NCBI GenBank assembly: GCA_033850885.1
Contig: JAWWPG010000008.1
Coordinates: forward strand, 1-9,441
Direction of reading: 5' to 3'
From: JAWWPG01 sp033850885
GTDB lineage: Bacteria; Actinomycetota; Actinomycetes; Propionibacteriales; Nocardioidaceae
Length of the DNA: 9,441 bases
Positions 6,998 to 9,441 of the stretch are shown here, in pieces (within the stretch, counting starts at the first letter, position 1; every line of letters starts with the position of its first letter). Both the position numbers and the translations under genes were made by a program. Under the pieces are notes generated by a model. It made no database searches. It was given only the letters and a program-made list of their open reading frames with translations, and was not told the origin of the DNA.

Positions 6998-7540
6998 TTA
7001 CTTGACGTGGAGGATCGTCCCATCAGGGATGGGCCGGACTTGTCCGTTCTCCGCTGTCTGCACGCTTATCAGGCAAGGATGTCCCGTCTCGGCGTCGGCG
7101 GTGATGATCACGGCCCTGACGGTGATGTCGGGTTGTGGGTCGCCCGCCCGAACCGCGTGTCCCGTTGTCGCAATGTGAGGGAACTTGCCGATCAGCTTGA
7201 TCTGGAGCAGGCGACCCGAGATGCAGGGGTGGCCGATGTTCGAGTCTTCGATCCTCCCCGATCGGGCGATGGCGGAAACACTCGAAAGGGTCGCTTCTTG
7301 GTCTGCGATCTCTCGTTGCGCGACTGCAAGGACCTCAGCGACCTCGCTATCGCTAAGAGCCGTTCCGTGGCCAGGTCCCTGCCCGGTGCGCGTCCGATCC
7401 AGCGCGATGCTCCACTCGCGCTCCGCAGGGCCCGTTACGACGACCCGAACTCGCTCCGCGACGTGTGCGCCATCGGGCAAGGTGACGAGGGACGTCGCTG
7501 GTTGGACGTTGCTGGTGCAGGGTCGAGTGTACGAACGCAA
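6998..7540 (-). CDS. Hypothetical protein, 180 residues
   Basis: I do not recognise a family. The minus frame has a strong G/C third-position bias and natural composition, whereas the overlapping plus frame reads as a shadow rich in Arg and Asp. The N-terminal half contains VRVVVTGPAEREWSIALDR and a helical stretch around SDSEVAEVLAVAQREIADQE. The C-terminal half has beta-like segments such as QIKLIGKFPHIATTG, then TVRAVIITADAETG, and ends PDGTILHV. No signal peptide or membrane segment is visible. The start is uncertain: TTG 7540 follows a stop at 7547-7549 and has no Shine-Dalgarno; TTG 7480 is an alternative. It could be a 5'-truncated gene. It converges with the LAL regulator, and a 14-bp palindrome lies about 50 bp upstream. 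Confidence 0.6.
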   Translation of the reverse strand: MRSYTRPCTSNVQPATSLVTLPDGAHVAERVRVVVTGPAEREWSIALDRTRTGQGPGHGTALSDSEVAEVLAVAQREIADQEATLSSVSAIARSGRIEDSNIGHPCISGRLLQIKLIGKFPHIATTGHAVRAGDPQPDITVRAVIITADAETGHPCLISVQTAENGQVRPIPDGTILHVK

Positions 7541-7588
7541 GAGAATTTAGTATGTCGGATCTTCGTCGGCTTTGCGCCGAGGCTCGCG

Positions 7589-7602
7589 TCCCACTAGTGG
7601 GA
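7589..7602. promoter_or_regulatory. Perfect 14-bp palindrome TCCCACTAGTGGGA, candidate operator
   Basis: TCCCACTAGTGGGA is identical to its reverse complement. It sits in the 117-bp gap upstream of the 180-residue gene and downstream of the membrane-protein gene. Next to it GGGAC at 7607-7611 is inverted as GTCCC at 7625-7629, so TGGGA-type half-sites recur across 7589-7629. A dimeric repressor or activator site is the simplest reading; which protein binds is unknown. Confidence 0.5.
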
Positions 7603-7657
7603 TCCTGGGACAATAATCTAGAACGTCCCGACTGAACGCTCGTACCAGTGCTGAACC

Positions 7658-8146
7658 TTATCGTCCAGTGGCTCTCTGCTGGCGGAAGGTGTCTCGTACC
7701 GCACGACCGATCATGAGGCTCCACACGGTGACGCTGAAGACCACCGTTCCGGCGAACCAGCCGAACAGGACCCCGGCGACCCGGGCGGAGTCGGAGCGTC
7801 CGGACGCGATCAGCAGGCCCGCGCAAGCGCCTATCAGGCCGAGGACCGTCAGCGCCACAAGAGTGCCGTACATGGCAACACGGCCCAGCCTGATTCTCCG
7901 GTTCTCAGCCGTCCCCGAGAGTGCCAGCTTCGGAACGGGACCGCTCATCTGCCGCACAGACCCGCGGGTCGGAGTGAAGTTCAGGTGTATGACGTCGCCG
8001 TCCGCGCTTGTCTGGCGCCAGTAGACCGCAGTACCCGCCTCGCGGATCCGGTTCGCCAACCCCGGGGGTCGCGCCGGATCCCAGCTTCCGAGGCTGGTTG
8101 TGACCCGGAGGGTGTGACGGTCATCGGGGACGGCCAGGCGTCGCAC
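7658..8146 (-). CDS. Predicted membrane protein, C-terminal portion of a frameshifted gene
   Basis: A 162-residue frame if started at GTG 8146. Residues 1-85 are soluble (with a VYWRQTSADGDVIHLNF segment), followed by two membrane helices at about 92-114 and 122-147 and a basic tail, DTFRQQRATGR. No known family is recognised. There is no ribosome site before GTG 8146, and the coding texture continues upstream in another frame (see 8147-8253). The 162-residue version is therefore probably not the original protein. Joining the frames with one extra G in the 6-G run at 8150-8155 (minus strand) gives about 198 residues with three membrane helices. Its direction matches the downstream 180-residue gene, but their relation is unknown. 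Confidence 0.65.
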   Translation of the reverse strand: MRRLAVPDDRHTLRVTTSLGSWDPARPPGLANRIREAGTAVYWRQTSADGDVIHLNFTPTRGSVRQMSGPVPKLALSGTAENRRIRLGRVAMYGTLVALTVLGLIGACAGLLIASGRSDSARVAGVLFGWFAGTVVFSVTVWSLMIGRAVRDTFRQQRATGR

Positions 8147-8253
8147 GATCCCCCCGGGTTCCTCGAAGAGGCGCGCTTTAACCCGCGAGCGACCACCGCG
8201 AACATAAACGCATCAAAGGCGCCGATCAACAGGAACGCCGGCAAGACACTCAC
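8147..8253 (-). pseudogene. Out-of-frame N-terminal segment of the membrane-protein gene
   Basis: From GTG 8253 the frame encodes MSVLPAFLLIGAFDAFMF followed by VVARGLKRASSRNPGG, a classic membrane helix followed by positive charges. It then runs into unlike sequence (low-complexity Ser, Pro and Arg) after the 6-G run at 8155-8150. One extra G there would continue as GG-IVRRLAVPDD into the 7658-8146 frame. This fits a frameshifted gene, a homopolymer sequencing error or, less likely, programmed frameshifting. Confidence 0.5.
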
Positions 8254-8814
8254 GCGGTCACCACTACGGCGGTCCCAGGCACACCACTGGCCAGGCCAAC
8301 GGCCCCCAGACGAATATCAGACAAATAGCACCTCTTTCCCTTGAGTAAAGCACGGTGAGCACGACCGCGCGCAAAGGCCTCTGAGGACTGCCTGTCTACG
8401 GATCTTCGACAACGACACGGCGCGGCCTGGTATCAACGAGTATGCAAAGACCCCTGGATGTCGCAGACTTTGACGATCCAAAGCACGGAAGACCCACGAA
8501 TCACCTGCCCGTGCGGAAGGGCAACGGCTAGTCCGGTAGTCGGCTAGACCTAAGCGAACGATCAGGTATGCGGGGACTTGTGTCCGGGCGCGGGCGGCAC
8601 CTCCCCCACCGAGGCGGGTCATCGGGCGGTGTCACCGGCCCACCAACGCAGCACGACAACACCGTCGGGTCTAGCTAGTCGTTCGGAACGCTCGAAGGGT
8701 ACGGCGTCGATGAGTTCCCTCCACGTCCCAGCCGATCTCAGCGGCCCAAGGTTGAGGGAATTCGCACATTTCACCTGTCATCGGCCCATGAGGCAGCGCG
8801 GCGGGCGAGTGCAG
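8254..8814. other. About 560 bp with no supported gene
   Basis: Frames in this stretch are short or lack codon bias, ribosome sites and recognisable motifs. CGGCTAG repeats at 8524-8530 and 8541-8547. A 29-residue frame from ATG 8442 has no ribosome site and about even third-position composition. I see no RNA gene, terminal inverted repeat or transposase fragment that I can defend. It may be decayed sequence or a leader region. Confidence 0.4.
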
Positions 8815-8991
8815 ATGCCGCAGTGTTCCGAATCGGCTCTACCTCCCTGGGCCTGCCGGCGGGGGAGTCAGCCGGAATGCAACGAGCACCGCCTGTTCTG
8901 CGAGGACTGCCCGAACGAATTCGAAGCTCGCGCGCCGAGAACGACCCGTCTTTGCTTCGACTGCGCGCAGCATTTCCTCCGCAGTCCATGA
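8815..8991 (+). CDS. Possible small cysteine-rich zinc-binding protein
   Basis: A 58-residue frame with cysteines at 4, 14, 22, 29, 32, 47 and 50. The FCEDC...CFDC arrangement is C-x2-C-x14-C-x2-C, the spacing of a zinc ribbon, with EFEARAPRTTR between the knuckles, as in many short actinobacterial zinc-binding proteins. Third positions are about 70 percent G or C. Start ATG 8815 has no good Shine-Dalgarno; ATG 8788 in the same frame is an alternative. A competing minus frame over 8839-9141 reads plausibly (WTAEEMLRAVEAKTG) but has weaker codon bias. The function is unknown and the protein may be a decayed fragment. Confidence 0.38.
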   Translation: MPQCSESALPPWACRRGSQPECNEHRLFCEDCPNEFEARAPRTTRLCFDCAQHFLRSP

Positions 8992-9095
8992 GACCTCTAT
9001 CGATTCGTCCGACTTGCCGTTGAGCATGCACCGGGGGTTGGAGCACCCACCCTCGCCGCGTGAAGGTCGGGCCTGGTAGCCCGCTGGGAGTGCGA

Positions 9096-9144
9096 GCAAT
9101 GCCCGCGCGCAAGGCGGTCGGCTCCGGGAGCGGACAGGCATTGC
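9096..9144. repeat. Perfect 8-bp inverted repeat with GC-rich loop
   Basis: GCAATGCC at 9096-9103 is inverted as GGCATTGC at 9137-9144, enclosing a 33-base GC-rich loop that can form a small CTCC/GGAG stem at 9122-9130. It lies just 3' of the partial gene on the minus strand, in the gap between convergent genes. It may be a terminator-like structure, though no T-run is seen. Confidence 0.3.
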
Positions 9145-9165
9145 AAGGAAGCTGAACGCGCCGAT

Positions 9166-9196
9166 TGGGTGATTGGGCTCCCTAGGTGATCACCCA
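9166..9196 (-). terminator. Inverted repeat across the stop codon of the partial gene
   Basis: TGGGTGAT at 9166-9173 is inverted as ATCACCCA at 9189-9196, a perfect 8-bp stem with a 15-base loop that includes the stop codon at 9182-9184. The perfect palindrome GGTGATCACC at 9185-9194 overlaps it. A stem at the end of a minus-strand gene could terminate transcription or stabilise the mRNA 3' end, but the lack of a U-tract makes this tentative. Confidence 0.3.
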
Positions 9197-9441
9197 GACG
9201 TAGGCGATGGCGTAGGCGGGGCCGGCGCCGTCGAACTCCAGGACGAAGGTGTAGGTGCCGGCCTTCTGCACCGTGCCGGCGAAGACGAACTCGCCGGGCC
9301 GGATGTTGTTGAGCAGAGAGATGCCGGGTGGCATCTGGCCGGACTCGACATGACCTGTGCCGCCTGCGTAGAACCCGAGCGCACCGTTTGGGTCCCCAAC
9401 AGGCTTGGGCGCGAGTCGCTGGTTCTGGTTGCCCGCGACCA
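9182..9441 (-). CDS. C-terminus of a protein with a putative Ig-like (He_PIG-like) domain, 5' end outside window
   Basis: The frame is open from the right edge to TAG at 9182-9184 and gives the last 85 or so residues. It contains GQMPPGISLLNN, then FVFAGTVQKAGTYTFVLEF and a terminal AYAIAYVWVIT. The PPGxSL...G...KAGTYTF pattern is that of putative Ig (He_PIG) repeats, common in secreted or surface actinobacterial proteins; this is recognition by eye. GC-ending codons dominate. The competing Ser/Pro-rich frame on the same strand (9190-9399) is a shadow. The protein is probably exported, but the signal peptide would lie beyond the window. Confidence 0.65.
   Translation of the reverse strand, partial: VAGNQNQRLAPKPVGDPNGALGFYAGGTGHVESGQMPPGISLLNNIRPGEFVFAGTVQKAGTYTFVLEFDGAGPAYAIAYVWVIT

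Noticed and set aside
6980..7597. 205-residue plus-strand frame opposite the 180-residue gene
   Set aside because: Composition is Arg/Asp-rich and shadow-like; third-position bias favours the minus frame.
8317..8622. 101-residue minus-strand frame
   Set aside because: No domain, no ribosome site, mixed third-position composition; I could not support a transposase or recombinase fragment here.
8839..9141. 100-residue minus-strand frame opposite the cysteine-rich frame
   Set aside because: It has a plausible helical patch but weaker codon bias and no motif; left as the alternative reading.
1..9441. CRISPR array or complete insertion sequence
   Set aside because: No regularly spaced repeats of 20 or more bases and no transposase motif were seen on either strand.

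Overview
The window is GC-rich, with codon third positions rich in G and C, a LAL-type LuxR regulator, a Tat-exported hydrolase and a tRNA-Pro of actinobacterial type. All of this points to a high-GC actinobacterium; I cannot name the genus from the sequence alone. It looks like accessory chromosome next to an integration site.

Layout. At 124-165 lies the 3' half of a tRNA-Pro (anticodon GGG), from the anticodon loop to the discriminator base, with no matching 5' half before it. That is the usual scar (attR-like) of an element that integrates into a tRNA gene. The bases before 124 are therefore probably the edge of an integrated element, and the genes that follow are flanking chromosome or a second insert. 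At 213-1940 a TetR-family repressor (minus) and a medium-chain NAD(P)H oxidoreductase (plus) diverge from a short control region. That region holds a TTGACA/TATCTT promoter overlaid with two CGTAC-AAC-GTACG operators spaced 22 bp apart. A gene-poor convergent gap at 1941-2251 carries an 11-bp stem hairpin.

At 2252-3969 are two related alpha/beta hydrolases on the minus strand. One carries a twin-arginine signal peptide and the other is cytosolic. They diverge from a 929-residue ATP-binding LuxR (LAL) regulator at 4097-6886, and the shared intergenic region has two AGGG-N4/5-CCCT motifs 21 bp apart. The likely unit is a regulator controlling itself and the two hydrolases.

The right third (6887-9441) is more degenerate. 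It holds an unrecognised 180-residue protein (minus) with a perfect 14-bp palindrome upstream, a small membrane-protein gene apparently broken by a one-base frameshift in a G run, about 560 bp with nothing convincing, and a possible small cysteine-rich zinc-binding protein. It ends with the C-terminus of a protein with a putative immunoglobulin-like (He_PIG-like) domain that runs off the right edge. I see no complete transposase, no CRISPR array, no rRNA and no intact tRNA. The better-supported novelties are regulatory and architectural rather than a clear new defence or enzymatic system.
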